A stretch of 64,000 nt of DNA from an uncultured Gammaproteobacteria bacterium (lineage in GTDB: Bacteria; Pseudomonadota; Gammaproteobacteria; HK1): assembly GCA_958295835.1 (NCBI GenBank), contig OY282378.1:4179694-4243693 (forward strand), given 5' to 3'. Below the pieces are notes generated by a model. The model searched no databases. It was given only the letters and a program-made list of their open reading frames with translations, and was not told the origin of the DNA. Numbering within the stretch: position 1 is the stretch's first letter; the number at the start of each line of letters is the position of its first letter. This document shows positions 8,491-17,534 of the stretch, piece by piece. A program made the translations under genes and the position numbers.

Positions 8491-9006
8491 ATCGCCGCGG
8501 AAAAACGAAACCGGATCAACGCCGAGATTGCCGCCGAGACGGTGCGTCTCATATCGGATGGTGGAGAGCAGATCGGTGTTGTCGGCCGCGCCGAGGCGCT
8601 GGGCATCGCCGACGAGGTCGGGCTCGATCTCGTCGAGATTTCGCCGAACACGGAGCCGCCGGTATGCCGGTTGATGGATTTCGGGAAGTTCCTCTTCCAG
8701 CAGAACAAGCGCCGGACTGCGGCCAGGAAGAAGCAGTCGCACGTACAGATCAAGGAGGTCAAGTTCCGTCCCGGAACGGAAGAAGCCGATTACCAGACGA
8801 AGCTGCGTAATCTGAAGCGTTTTCTGTCGCACGGAGACAAGACGAAGGTGACGTTGTGGTTCCGGGGACGGGAGATGCGCCATCAGGAGCTTGGAGCCAG
8901 GCTCCTGAAACGGGTAGAGGCCGATCTGCAGGAATTGGCGAAAGTCGAGCAATATCCAAGGATGGAAGGCCGGCGATTGTCGATGGTGCTGACACCGAGG
9001 AAATGA
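8491..9006 (+). CDS. infC: Translation initiation factor IF-3
   Basis: IF-3 binds the 30S subunit, keeps subunits apart and checks the start codon and initiator tRNA. The product reads KRNRINAEIAAETVRLISDG at its N-terminus, then LDLVEISPNTEPPVCRLMD (N domain). KFRPGTEEADYQTKLRNLKRF begins the C domain. The homologous N-terminus extends upstream of the first in-frame GTG (8542). No ATG, GTG or TTG fits there, but ATC at 8491 has AGGAG nine bases before it. An AUC start fits the rare AUU/AUC starts by which infC senses its own product. Length is 171 residues. thrS, the usual upstream neighbour, is absent. Confidence 0.9.
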   Translation: MAAEKRNRINAEIAAETVRLISDGGEQIGVVGRAEALGIADEVGLDLVEISPNTEPPVCRLMDFGKFLFQQNKRRTAARKKQSHVQIKEVKFRPGTEEADYQTKLRNLKRFLSHGDKTKVTLWFRGREMRHQELGARLLKRVEADLQELAKVEQYPRMEGRRLSMVLTPRK

Positions 9007-9057
9007 CGCCCCGGGACGTAACAGCGGCTCAACCAACAACGAAGAGCGGGTCGGGAA

Positions 9058-9255
9058 ATGCCGAAGATCAAGACGAGTCGAGCCGCGGCGAAGCGTTTCA
9101 GGCGCACCACCGGCGGGCGGTTCAAACGCAATCAATCACATCGCCGTCACATCCTGACGAAGAAGAGCACCAAGCGAAAGCGGCACCTGCGGCCGCATGA
9201 GACCGTGGCGGCGGTTGATTCGCCCGGCGTCGAGCGGATGTTGCCCTACGGCTGA
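9058..9255 (+). CDS. rpmI: 50S ribosomal protein L35
   Basis: The 65-residue product MPKIKTSRAAAKRFR... has the conserved basic L35 sequence (KTSRAAAKRF, HRRHILTKKS, KRKRHLR), and its length is normal. It is part of the large ribosomal subunit and lies between infC and rplT, as in most bacteria, 51 nt after infC and 11 nt before rplT. The three genes are normally co-transcribed and repressed by L20. Confidence 0.97.
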   Translation: MPKIKTSRAAAKRFRRTTGGRFKRNQSHRRHILTKKSTKRKRHLRPHETVAAVDSPGVERMLPYG

Positions 9256-9266
9256 GGAGGAAGTCG

Positions 9267-9620
9267 ATGCCGCGCGTCAAACGGGGTGTAACGGCCCACG
9301 CCCGCCACAAGATGATCATCGCCCAGGCCAAGGGCTATCGAGGGCGCCGAAAGAACGTGTTTCGGGTCGCGAAGCAGGCCGTAATCCGCGCGGGGCAGAT
9401 GGCGTACCGCGATCGGCGTCAGCGAAAGCGGCAATTCCGTGCGCTCTGGATCGTGCGCATCAACGCCGGGGCTCGGGAGTATGGGCTCTCTTACAGCCGG
9501 TTCATGAACGGCCTCGGCAAGGCGGGCATCGAAGTCGATCGCAAGCTCCTGGCCGATCTGGCGGTCTCCGACAAGGTTGCATTCGCCCGGCTTGCCGAGC
9601 AGGCAAGGGCCAGCCTCTGA
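9267..9620 (+). CDS. rplT: 50S ribosomal protein L20
   Basis: 117 residues with the canonical L20 start MPRVKRGVTAHARHKMIIAQ and the long basic helix that follows. L20 binds 23S rRNA early in large-subunit assembly and, in other bacteria, represses its own operon by binding an RNA site that mimics rRNA. GAGGAGG lies about eight bases before the ATG. A terminator-like hairpin follows 29 nt after the stop, before pheS. Confidence 0.97.
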   Translation: MPRVKRGVTAHARHKMIIAQAKGYRGRRKNVFRVAKQAVIRAGQMAYRDRRQRKRQFRALWIVRINAGAREYGLSYSRFMNGLGKAGIEVDRKLLADLAVSDKVAFARLAEQARASL

Positions 9621-9649
9621 GAAGCATCCATTTCAGTTGCAAGACGATG

Positions 9650-9683
9650 AAGGGGGAAGGCCGCACGTGCTTTCCCCTTTTTT
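9650..9683 (+). terminator. Terminator or attenuator between rplT and pheS
   Basis: AAGGGGGAAG (9650-9659) pairs with CTTTCCCCTT (9670-9679) with one G-T pair, followed by a run of six T (9678-9683). This is a standard intrinsic terminator shape placed 19 nt before the pheS start. In E. coli an attenuator controls pheST in the same place. A 14-codon frame starting at ATG 9647 overlaps the hairpin but holds only two Phe codons and has no ribosome site, so leader-peptide control is doubtful. Confidence 0.7.
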
Positions 9684-9702
9684 GCGTGTGAGGGCTGTCG
9701 GA

Positions 9703-10689
9703 ATGAACCACCGTGCCGATGACATCGTCCGGGATGCGGAGGCGGCAATCGCCGCGGCGGAGACTCTGGTCGAGCTCGACGAGGTGCGTGTGCAATTTCT
9801 CGGGCGGCATGGCCGGATCACCATGGAGTCGAGGGCTGTCGGGACGTTGGCGCCCGATTTGCGCCCCGAGGCCGGGAAGCGGCTCAATGACGGCAGGCAG
9901 GCCATTCGGGACGCTCTCGATGCACGCAAGGCCGCGCTTTCCGCGGATGTCCTCCGATCGAGACTCGTATCCGAACGGCTCGACGTCTCACTGCCGGGGC
10001 GCGGCCAGTCGAGCGGCGGCCTGCATCCGGTCACCCGCACCCTCGAGAGAATCTCGTCGCTGTTCCAGGCCGTCGGATTCGAGGTGGTGGAAGGACCGGA
10101 GCTCGAAGACGACTACCACAACTTCGAGGCCCTCAACATCCCGGCGCACCATCCCGCGCGCGCCATGCAGGACACCTTCTATTTCCCCGGCGGGAGATTG
10201 CTCCGTACCCACACGTCGCCGGTGCAGATACGGGTCATGCAGTCCCGCCGGCCTCCGCTCAGGATCATCGCGCCCGGTCGGGTCTACCGATGCGATTCCG
10301 ATCAGACCCATACTCCGATGTTCCATCAGGTCGAAGGGCTGATGGTCGGGGAAGACGTGAGCTTCGCCCATCTCAAGGGAATCCTGCATGACTTCCTGCG
10401 GCATTTCTTCGAAGCCGCTGATCTGGAGGTGCGGTTCCGGCCGTCCTACTTTCCATTCACCGAGCCATCGGCCGAGGTCGACATTCGCGGGGAGCATGGC
10501 TGGCTCGAGGTGCTGGGCTCGGGGATGGTGCATCCGAAAGTGCTTGAGAACTGCGGAATCGACAGTGAACGCTACACCGGATTCGCATTCGGAATGGGGG
10601 TCGAGCGCTTCGCGATGCTTCGTTATGGAGTCGATGACCTGAGATCGTTCTTCGAGAACGATCTCCGATTCCTGAAGCAGTTCGGTTAG
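9703..10689 (+). CDS. pheS: Phenylalanine-tRNA ligase alpha subunit
   Basis: The catalytic alpha subunit of the alpha2-beta2 class II synthetase that charges tRNA-Phe. The 328-residue product has the N-terminal coiled-coil region, then class II motifs: LHPVTRTLERISSLFQAVGF and GPELEDDYHNFEALNIP (motif 1 region), RTHTSPVQIR, and motif 3 GFAFGMGVERFAMLRYGVDD. I start at ATG 9703, which matches the family N-terminus; the frame is open further back through the terminator hairpin, where nothing resembles pheS. pheT follows after 17 nt. Confidence 0.97.
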   Translation: MNHRADDIVRDAEAAIAAAETLVELDEVRVQFLGRHGRITMESRAVGTLAPDLRPEAGKRLNDGRQAIRDALDARKAALSADVLRSRLVSERLDVSLPGRGQSSGGLHPVTRTLERISSLFQAVGFEVVEGPELEDDYHNFEALNIPAHHPARAMQDTFYFPGGRLLRTHTSPVQIRVMQSRRPPLRIIAPGRVYRCDSDQTHTPMFHQVEGLMVGEDVSFAHLKGILHDFLRHFFEAADLEVRFRPSYFPFTEPSAEVDIRGEHGWLEVLGSGMVHPKVLENCGIDSERYTGFAFGMGVERFAMLRYGVDDLRSFFENDLRFLKQFG

Positions 10690-10706
10690 CGCCGGAGAAG
10701 ATCGGC

Positions 10707-13079
10707 ATGAAGCTCAATGAGCGCTGGATCCGGGAGTGGGTCGACCCGCCGATCGATACCGAAGAGCTGGTCGCGAGGCTGACCGCGATCGGTCTCGAGG
10801 TCGAATCGGTCGCTCCCGTTGCCGGATCGATCAAGCACGTGACGGTCGCCGAGGTCGTCGGCGTCGCGCCCCATCGCGGCGCCGACAAGCTGTCGCTCTG
10901 CGAAGTGGACGATGGCGGCGGCGAGACGCACCGCGTGGTATGCGGCGCCCCCAACGTTCGCCCCGGTATGCGTTCGGCCTTTGCGCGTGTCGGCGCACGA
11001 CTGCCCGACGGGTCGAAGATTCGCAGGACCAGGATTCGAGGCGAGGTCTCGCAGGGCATGTTGTGCTCTGCGCGAGAGCTTGGTCTCGGCGAGGAGGCGG
11101 AGGGAATTATCGAGTTCGATGCCGGCGCCCCGCTCGGTGAGGATCTGGTCGAGTGGCTCGGGCTCGACGACGTCGTCATCGAAGTGGGGCTCACTCCGAA
11201 TCGCGGAGACTGTCTTTGTATCGCCGGAGTTGCGCGCGAGGTCGCAGTGGCAAGCCGTGTCGCGATGCTGCGCCGCGAGCGTGTGGCGGTGGTGAAGCCT
11301 CGTATCGATGACACCCTGCCCATCACACTGGATGCGCCGCAGCGTTGCCCGCGCTACGTCGGCCGTGTCGTCCGCGGTATCGACCCGGGGGCAAGAAGCC
11401 CGCTGTGGATGACGGAGCGCTTGCGGCGCTGCGGGGTGCGCCCGCTGTCCGCGGTCGTCGATGTCACCAACTACGTCATGCTCGAGCTCGGGCAGCCGAT
11501 GCATGCCTTCGATTTCGGAAGGCTCGATTCGGGTATCCGGGTCCGGAACGGCCGTGAGGGTGAGCGGCTGAAGCTTCTGGACGGCTCGGTGATCGAGCTT
11601 GACGGCGACTCGCTCGTCATCGCCGACCGGTCGCGACCGGTAGCGCTCGCGGGGGTCATGGGAGGGCACGAGAGCGGAGTCGGCGACACGACCCGGGATG
11701 TGTTCCTCGAGAGCGCGTGGTTCGATCCACGCACCATCGCGCTGGAGGCTCGGCGCCGTGGAATGCACACCGACGCTTCGCACCGCTTCGAACGTACGGT
11801 CGCTCCGGATCTGCAACGCGAGGCGATGGAGCGGGCGACGAAGCTGCTCGTCGAAATTGCAGGAGGCGAGCCGGGCCCGACCATCGAGGCCGTCGACGAC
11901 GAGCACGTCCCCCGCGCCAGGCCCATCGCTCTGCGCCGCGAGCGCATCCGGCGCGTGCTCGGCGCCGAAATTCCCGCGCATGACGTGCACGATATTCTGG
12001 CTCGACTCGGAATGCGGGTAGACGAGACGCAGGACGGCTGGATCGTGATCCCGCCGCCGCATCGGCCCGACATCGGTATCGAAGTCGATCTCATCGAGGA
12101 GGTCGCCAGAATCGTCGGCTTCGCGAACCTGCCGGGGACGATGCCGGCCGCCGAGCTGGGCGTCACCGCGCGGTCGGAGAGCAGCGTCGACGTCGAACGC
12201 CTCCGCGGGCGGCTCGTTGACCGCGGATACTACGAAGCGGTGACCTACAGCTTCGTGGACGCGACGCTGCAGGCGCGTATCGCGCCTGCGCTCGATGGCG
12301 TTGCGCTCGCCAATCCGATCGCGTCCGACATGGGCGTCATGCGTACGACCCTGTGGCCCGGCCTCATCGGTGCGGCGATTTACAACGTGAATCGACAGCA
12401 ATCCCGAATCCGGCTGTTCGAGACCGGGCTCGTCTTCATCTCCGACGGTGGTCGGATCCATCAGCCGAGGATGATTGGCGCCATCGCGGCCGGACCCGTC
12501 GTGCCCGAACAGTGGGCTCATCCACCTCGAGTCGTCGATTTCTACGACGTCAAGGGCGATGTCGAGGCTTTGCTTGCGCTATCGGGGCGAGTCGTCGAGT
12601 TCGTCGCGGACACCCACCCTGCGCTGCATCCCGGACAGACCGCGACGATCATGCACCGTGGCGAACGTATCGGGATACTCGGTACCCTCCATCCGGCGCT
12701 TGCGTCCGAGCTCAAGCTCCCCGGCGCGGTGCTGTTCGAGCTTCGTCTCGAGTCCGTCAATACCGGCACTCTCCCGAAATTCAAGGCATTATCGCGATTT
12801 CCGGCGGTACGGCGGGATCTCTCGATCATGCTGCCGGAAGCACTCTCCGCCTCCACGGTTCGCGATTGCGTCGAACAGGCCGGTGTCGGTGTGCTGGAAA
12901 ATGTGGAGCTGTTTGACGTATATGTCGGGGAAGGTATTGATTCCGGAATGAAAAGCATTTCCCTGACCTTGACCTTCCAGTCTCAATCCCGCACGCTTGA
13001 CGATGCCGAGGTCAACACCGCTCTGTCCGCGGTACTGGACTCCCTGACCAAGGGGCTGGGGGTTGCATTGAGGGAGTGA
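10707..13079 (+). CDS. pheT: Phenylalanine-tRNA ligase beta subunit
   Basis: The 790-residue beta subunit provides tRNA binding and editing of mischarged Tyr. Domains read in order: N-terminal MKLNERWIREWVDPPIDTEE; an OB-fold tRNA-binding domain (about residues 40-150, VVCGAPNVRPGM); B3/B4 editing domain (VVDVTNYVMLELGQPMHAFD); B5; the catalytic-like core; and the C-terminal ferredoxin-fold anticodon-binding domain (FKALSRFPAVRRDLSIMLPE). Length is normal for gammaproteobacteria. The ihfA start follows the stop by one base, so translation is probably coupled. Confidence 0.97.
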   Translation: MKLNERWIREWVDPPIDTEELVARLTAIGLEVESVAPVAGSIKHVTVAEVVGVAPHRGADKLSLCEVDDGGGETHRVVCGAPNVRPGMRSAFARVGARLPDGSKIRRTRIRGEVSQGMLCSARELGLGEEAEGIIEFDAGAPLGEDLVEWLGLDDVVIEVGLTPNRGDCLCIAGVAREVAVASRVAMLRRERVAVVKPRIDDTLPITLDAPQRCPRYVGRVVRGIDPGARSPLWMTERLRRCGVRPLSAVVDVTNYVMLELGQPMHAFDFGRLDSGIRVRNGREGERLKLLDGSVIELDGDSLVIADRSRPVALAGVMGGHESGVGDTTRDVFLESAWFDPRTIALEARRRGMHTDASHRFERTVAPDLQREAMERATKLLVEIAGGEPGPTIEAVDDEHVPRARPIALRRERIRRVLGAEIPAHDVHDILARLGMRVDETQDGWIVIPPPHRPDIGIEVDLIEEVARIVGFANLPGTMPAAELGVTARSESSVDVERLRGRLVDRGYYEAVTYSFVDATLQARIAPALDGVALANPIASDMGVMRTTLWPGLIGAAIYNVNRQQSRIRLFETGLVFISDGGRIHQPRMIGAIAAGPVVPEQWAHPPRVVDFYDVKGDVEALLALSGRVVEFVADTHPALHPGQTATIMHRGERIGILGTLHPALASELKLPGAVLFELRLESVNTGTLPKFKALSRFPAVRRDLSIMLPEALSASTVRDCVEQAGVGVLENVELFDVYVGEGIDSGMKSISLTLTFQSQSRTLDDAEVNTALSAVLDSLTKGLGVALRE

Positions 13080-13080
13080 A

Positions 13081-13383
13081 ATGGCGCTCACGAAAGCCGA
13101 CATGGCGGAGAAGCTGTATGAGGAGCTCGGACTGAACAAACGAGAGGCCAAAGAGCTTGTTGAAATGTTCTTCGAAGAGATATGCGCCGCTCTGGAAACG
13201 GGGTTTCAGGTCAAGTTGTCGGGATTCGGCAACTTCGATCTGAGAAACAAGAACGAACGACCAGGGCGAAATCCGAAGACCGGGGAAGACATCCCGATCA
13301 CTGCCCGCCGAGTCGTCACTTTCCGTCCCGGGCAGAAGCTGAAGGCCCGCGTGGAAGCCTATGCTGGACCCGTCGACAGATAA
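13081..13383 (+). CDS. ihfA: Integration host factor alpha subunit
   Basis: A 100-residue DNA-bending protein that forms a heterodimer with IHF-beta and shapes promoters, origins and recombination sites. MALTKADMAEKLYEELGLNK and the DNA-arm segment NKNERPGRNPKTGEDIPITA with RRVVTFRPGQKLK are diagnostic. It lies directly after pheT, as in E. coli, and the end of the gene overlaps the following merR gene by 23 bases. Confidence 0.97.
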   Translation: MALTKADMAEKLYEELGLNKREAKELVEMFFEEICAALETGFQVKLSGFGNFDLRNKNERPGRNPKTGEDIPITARRVVTFRPGQKLKARVEAYAGPVDR

Positions 13384-13717
13384 CGCTCTTCCTGCAATTC
13401 CGGGAAAGCGCTACTTTACCATCGGTGAGGTCAGTGACCTCTGTGGCGTGAAGCCGCATGTCCTGCGCTACTGGGAGCAGGAGTTTCCACAGCTCGCACC
13501 GCTGAAGCGCCGAGGAAACCGGCGATACTACCAGCGGCAGGACGTGATGCTCATCCGGCAGATCCGAAGCCTTCTCTACGAACACGGATTCACGATTGGA
13601 GGCGCTCGCCAACGACTCTCCGGTGAGGAAGCCAGGCTCGACATCAGTCAGAGCCGGCAGATCATCCATCAGCTCCGTACGGAGCTGGAAGAAGTCCTCA
13701 TCATCCTCAAACGCTGA
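13361..13717 (+). CDS. MerR family transcriptional regulator
   Basis: A 118-residue regulator with an N-terminal winged helix: KRYFTIGEVSDLCGVKPHVL, LRYWEQEFPQLAPLKRRGNR and RYYQRQDVMLIRQIRSLLYE. A short C-terminal helix should form the dimer. No Cys-rich metal site is seen, unlike MerR or CueR. A MerR-like gene just after ihfA is a common gammaproteobacterial arrangement with no settled function. The ATG at 13361 overlaps ihfA; starting further in would cut the first helix region, so the overlap is probably real. Confidence 0.88.
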   Translation: MLDPSTDNALPAIPGKRYFTIGEVSDLCGVKPHVLRYWEQEFPQLAPLKRRGNRRYYQRQDVMLIRQIRSLLYEHGFTIGGARQRLSGEEARLDISQSRQIIHQLRTELEEVLIILKR

Positions 13718-13739
13718 ATGAGCTACTATTCGCCGTCAC

Positions 13740-13816
<77 letters not shown>

Positions 13817-14006
13817 GTTCGCGGGCGGCGCCGATGGGGCGGTTTCGATCGGTGATGTCCGGCACCGGAGCCACTCAGCATATCGAACATCCCGAGGGTC
13901 GGGTCCGCACCCTTTCATATGGCCGGAGATCGGTCCGTGGTTGCTTCGCTTCGAGCGCGCAGCTCGTTCCGTTGAACCGCGCATTGCGCCTGGATGACGA
14001 TCAACG

Positions 14007-14801
14007 GTGATCCATGCGAATTCACGGCGCCCTCGACGGGCGGCCTCGTGCATCATTGCGAGGATCGTCACCGTCTGGCTCCTCGTCCAGGCGCCGATGT
14101 GCACTGCCGCTGGCGATTTCGAAGCGGCGGTGCGGGCGGCCGAAGCGGGAGATTTCGAAACCGCGCTCCGCGAATTCAGGGCGCTTGCCGCCATTGGAGA
14201 CCCACGAGGCGAGAACGGGCTCGGGGTACTGTACTTGCGCGGACACGGCCTGGAACAGAATCTCGAGCGCGCGGTGGTACTGATCCGATCCGCGGCGGAG
14301 AAGGGGTTGCGGGCTGCGGAGAAGAACCTCGGCGAGCTCTACGCGGAAGGTGCGGGTGTATCCCGCGACGACGCGGCCGCGGCGCACTGGTTCGGTCTCG
14401 CGGCAGCGAAAGGTGATGCAGGCGCGCAACTCAGCCTCGGTGTGATGCACGCGGAGGGCAGAGGGATGACGCAGGACCATGCCCGCGCCATGGAGCTGTT
14501 CCGCGAATCCGCCAGTCAGGGAAACGCGGAGGCGCAGGCGAACGTCGGGCACCTGTACAGGGCAGGGTATGGCATCGAGAGAGACTACGTGCTCGCCTAT
14601 GCCTGGTACGGAGTGGCGGCTGCGAACGGTTTCCAAATGGGTCCCGAGCTGCGGGAGTCGGTAGCAATACTGCTCACATCATCGCAGCTCGAGCGGGGCC
14701 GGTCGATTGCCCGCAGGATCTGGAAGGAGCTGGAGGCGCAAGACCAGCACATACGGATTGAACACGGGCAGTCGGGTGCTGAACCTCGATTCGACAGGTG
14801 A
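14007..14801 (+). CDS. Secreted Sel1-repeat protein
   Basis: A 264-residue protein with an N-terminal hydrophobic stretch (residues about 17-33, IARIVTVWLLVQAPMCTA) that looks like a signal peptide. Four to five Sel1-like repeats of about 36 residues follow, with the usual GxxxLGxLYxxGxG pattern (ENGLGVLYLRGHGLEQNLER, KNLGELYAEGAGVSRDDAAA, LSLGVMHAEGRGMTQDHARA, ANVGHLYRAGYGIERDYVLA). Sel1 repeats are protein-binding solenoids, often periplasmic and linked to envelope or signalling complexes. The GTG at 14007 is used. Its 3' end overlaps ampD by 26 nt, so a cell-wall role is a reasonable guess. Confidence 0.75.
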   Translation: MIHANSRRPRRAASCIIARIVTVWLLVQAPMCTAAGDFEAAVRAAEAGDFETALREFRALAAIGDPRGENGLGVLYLRGHGLEQNLERAVVLIRSAAEKGLRAAEKNLGELYAEGAGVSRDDAAAAHWFGLAAAKGDAGAQLSLGVMHAEGRGMTQDHARAMELFRESASQGNAEAQANVGHLYRAGYGIERDYVLAYAWYGVAAANGFQMGPELRESVAILLTSSQLERGRSIARRIWKELEAQDQHIRIEHGQSGAEPRFDR

Positions 14802-15378
14802 CTGGTTCGACGACGCCCGCCGCGTCCCGTCACCGAACTTCGACACCCGGCCATCCGAATGCGGTATCGATTTGATCGTAGTGCACGGAATCAGCCTGCC
14901 TCCCGGCGAGTTCGGTGGGCCGCACATCGAGCATCTCTTCTGCAATCGGCTCGATGCATACGCTCATGACTGCTTCCGTGCCATCGCCGACTTGAGGGTA
15001 TCCGCCCATCTCCTGATTCGACGCGACGGCTCGCTCGTCCAGTTCGTCGCCCTCTCCGACCGAGCCTGGCATGCGGGCGAATCCCGCTTCGGAGATCGCG
15101 TTGGCTGCAACGACTTCTCCATCGGTATCGAGATGGAGGGTACGGATTGCACTCCATACGAGGCTGCCCAGTACGAGGGTCTCGGCGACGTGTGCCGTAC
15201 GCTGATGTATCGGTGGCCCGCAATCACCGGGGATCGAATCGTCGGACACAGTGACGTCGCGCCGCACCGCAAGACCGATCCCGGACCGGCTTTCGACTGG
15301 CGACGTCTGAAGAACCTGCTGGCCGCTCCGCACCCGGCGGCCCGTGCCGACACAACTGAATTCGGAAGATTTCGATGA
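14776..15378 (+). CDS. ampD: 1,6-anhydro-N-acetylmuramyl-L-alanine amidase AmpD
   Basis: A cytoplasmic zinc amidase that cleaves the peptide from anhydro-muropeptides during peptidoglycan recycling; its loss induces AmpC in species that have it. The N-terminal WFDDARRVPSPNFDTRP is the AmpD signature. A zinc His lies in IVVHGISLPPGEFGGPHIE (H37 from my start). FSIGIEMEGTD and HSDVAPHRKTDPGPAFDW carry the other ligands and catalytic residues. I place the start at GTG 14776. An earlier in-frame start exists but reads through the Sel1 gene. The stop overlaps the slt start (ATGA). Confidence 0.92.
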   Translation: MLNLDSTGDWFDDARRVPSPNFDTRPSECGIDLIVVHGISLPPGEFGGPHIEHLFCNRLDAYAHDCFRAIADLRVSAHLLIRRDGSLVQFVALSDRAWHAGESRFGDRVGCNDFSIGIEMEGTDCTPYEAAQYEGLGDVCRTLMYRWPAITGDRIVGHSDVAPHRKTDPGPAFDWRRLKNLLAAPHPAARADTTEFGRFR

Positions 15379-17312
15379 TACGAGGATTGATCGGACTGGC
15401 GATTGCCTGGGTGATCTGCCTGCCGGGGATCGTTGCCGGCGCGATGTGTCCCGAGGTCGAGGATGCCGCGATCCGCTCTGCGTTCGTCAAGGCGGAGCGA
15501 TCTCCTCCGAAGAGCCGAAGCGCATGGGACCGGCTACGGAGCGACCTTGGCGGCTACCCACTGTTTCCGTATGTCGAGCTTGCACGGCTGCGGAGTAGTC
15601 TGGCGCACGTTGCCGCGCCCGAGATCGAGGCGTTCCTGAAACGCTACGACGGAGAGCCGGTGACGTTCCGGCTTCGATCCCGGTGGTTGCGCCAGCTCGC
15701 CGACCGGGGTGAGTGGCGCAAGCTCGTCGAGTGGTATCCCGGGGGCGCCTCGATCGAGCTGGATTGCCATCATGCCCGAGCATTGCTGGAGCTCGGAGAC
15801 GAGTCTGGTGCGTTTTCGGCCGCGCAAGCGCTGTGGATGTCGGGCAAGTCCCGCCCGAAAGCGTGTGATCCGGTGTTTGCAGTGTGGCTCGAATCGGACC
15901 GGTTCTCTCCATCGCTGGCATGGGAGCGGATCGGCCTCGCGATGGCCCGAGGCAACGTCCGGCTCGCTCGTTATCTCGAGCGTTTTCTCGACCCGGACGA
16001 CCGTCGGCTGGCGGCCCTGTGGCGGGAGGTGCACAAGAACCCCCGGCGTGTCGACGCGGTCGAGCTCGACGGTGAGCCGTCGAGGGTGGAGGCGGTCCTT
16101 GCGCATGGGCTCGAACGACTGGCGGGCCGCGACCCGGCCGTTGCGGTGGAGGCGCTCGCAACGGTAGAGGCGCGGACCGGACTCGGCGCCGCGGCACGCG
16201 CCAGGATCGCGCGCCGGATCGGATTGTCGTTCGCGAGCCGGCATGAGCCGCGGGCCATCGACTGGCTATGGCGCGTCGATGCGGCGCATGCCGACATGCA
16301 CGTGCTGCGGTGGCGCGTCGCGGCCGCGGTGCTTCACTCGCAATGGAACAAGGCCCTCGAAGGCATCGCTTCGATGTCCGACGAGGAACGTGACCGGGAG
16401 CGGTGGCGTTACTGGCACGCGCGCGCGCTGGAGGCGACCGGAAGGCTGGGCGAAGCCCGCACGGGTCTCGAATCGCTCGCACATGAAAGGGACTACTACG
16501 GATTCCTTGCCGCGGACCGGCTGGACACGTCGTACCGCTTCAACCACCGTCCGCTCGAAGTCACGGACGAGACCGCCGAGCGTGTCGCGGCGATGTCGGC
16601 CGTACGGCGAGCACTGGAGTTCCTCGAGCTCGAGCGCCGGGTTGATGCCCGAAGGGAATGGTATGCGCTTACCCGGCGCCTCGGTGAGGAAGAGCTCAAG
16701 GCCGCATCGTGGATCGCACGATGCCGGGACTGGCACGACCGCGCGATCCTCACCATCGCCCGCACACCGGAGCGGAACGATTTGGAGCTGCGGTTCCCGG
16801 TGGTCTACCGCGGCATCGTCGAATCGGCATCGAGCCGCCGCGGCCTCTCACCGGCGACGGTGTTCGCACTCATCCGGCAGGAAAGCGCTTTCGTGGCGGA
16901 TGCCCGTTCGCCGGCCGGTGCGCTTGGACTGATGCAGATCATGCCGCGTACCGGACGCATGATCATGCAAACCATCGGCCGGAAGTGGCGCAGCAGGAAC
17001 CAGCTCCTCGTCCCCGACCTCAACGTGGAGCTCGGAACGCAGTACGTTCGTTCACTGCTTTCGAAGATGGGGGGACATTTCGTCCTGGCCACGGCTTCCT
17101 ACAACGCCGGTCCTCATCGGGTCAGAGGCTGGCTCCCGGCGGACGGTGAAGTCGAAGCCGCGGTGTGGATCGACAACATCCCCTTCACCGAGACGCGCCG
17201 CTACGTCAGGCGATTCCTTGCCTACAGCGCCATCTACGAATACCGGCTCGGATGGCAGCCGACCCGTTTGGACGACCGTATGCGGCCGGTGCCGGCCCGC
17301 GCCCGTCCCTGA
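15375..17312 (+). CDS. slt: Soluble lytic murein transglycosylase
   Basis: A 645-residue periplasmic enzyme that cuts glycan strands to 1,6-anhydro-muropeptides, the substrate class recycled by AmpD, whose gene overlaps it upstream. It has a signal peptide (GLIGLAIAWVICLPGIVAGA), then a long alpha-helical superhelix typical of the Slt70 U and L domains. The C-terminal catalytic SLT domain has IRQESAF with catalytic Glu at about residue 503, AGALGLMQIMPRTGR and TASYNAGPHRVRGW. Length matches Slt70. The context supports a role in cell-wall turnover. Confidence 0.93.
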   Translation: MIRGLIGLAIAWVICLPGIVAGAMCPEVEDAAIRSAFVKAERSPPKSRSAWDRLRSDLGGYPLFPYVELARLRSSLAHVAAPEIEAFLKRYDGEPVTFRLRSRWLRQLADRGEWRKLVEWYPGGASIELDCHHARALLELGDESGAFSAAQALWMSGKSRPKACDPVFAVWLESDRFSPSLAWERIGLAMARGNVRLARYLERFLDPDDRRLAALWREVHKNPRRVDAVELDGEPSRVEAVLAHGLERLAGRDPAVAVEALATVEARTGLGAAARARIARRIGLSFASRHEPRAIDWLWRVDAAHADMHVLRWRVAAAVLHSQWNKALEGIASMSDEERDRERWRYWHARALEATGRLGEARTGLESLAHERDYYGFLAADRLDTSYRFNHRPLEVTDETAERVAAMSAVRRALEFLELERRVDARREWYALTRRLGEEELKAASWIARCRDWHDRAILTIARTPERNDLELRFPVVYRGIVESASSRRGLSPATVFALIRQESAFVADARSPAGALGLMQIMPRTGRMIMQTIGRKWRSRNQLLVPDLNVELGTQYVRSLLSKMGGHFVLATASYNAGPHRVRGWLPADGEVEAAVWIDNIPFTETRRYVRRFLAYSAIYEYRLGWQPTRLDDRMRPVPARARP

Positions 17313-17534
17313 CCGTACGCCGCCGTCCGGAGGACTCGCTTCGGGCCACGCCGGCGAAGCCCGCGAGGCCGGGACGCACAAGCTTTCCGGTGGCTCTGCA
17401 CGATCGGATCGGCAGTAGCCCAGCCCGGCGATCCTGCGCAAAACGCCATCTGCCCGAGTACGGATCATCGGTGACGAATCAATCACCCGTGTCCACACCG
17501 GGCTGTCGTCTCGACGACGCTCGCGGCGCCCTCG

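Noticed and set aside
9647..9691. Phe-rich leader peptide for pheST
   Set aside because: Only two Phe codons and no ribosome site; kept as a possibility in the terminator entry but not called as a gene.
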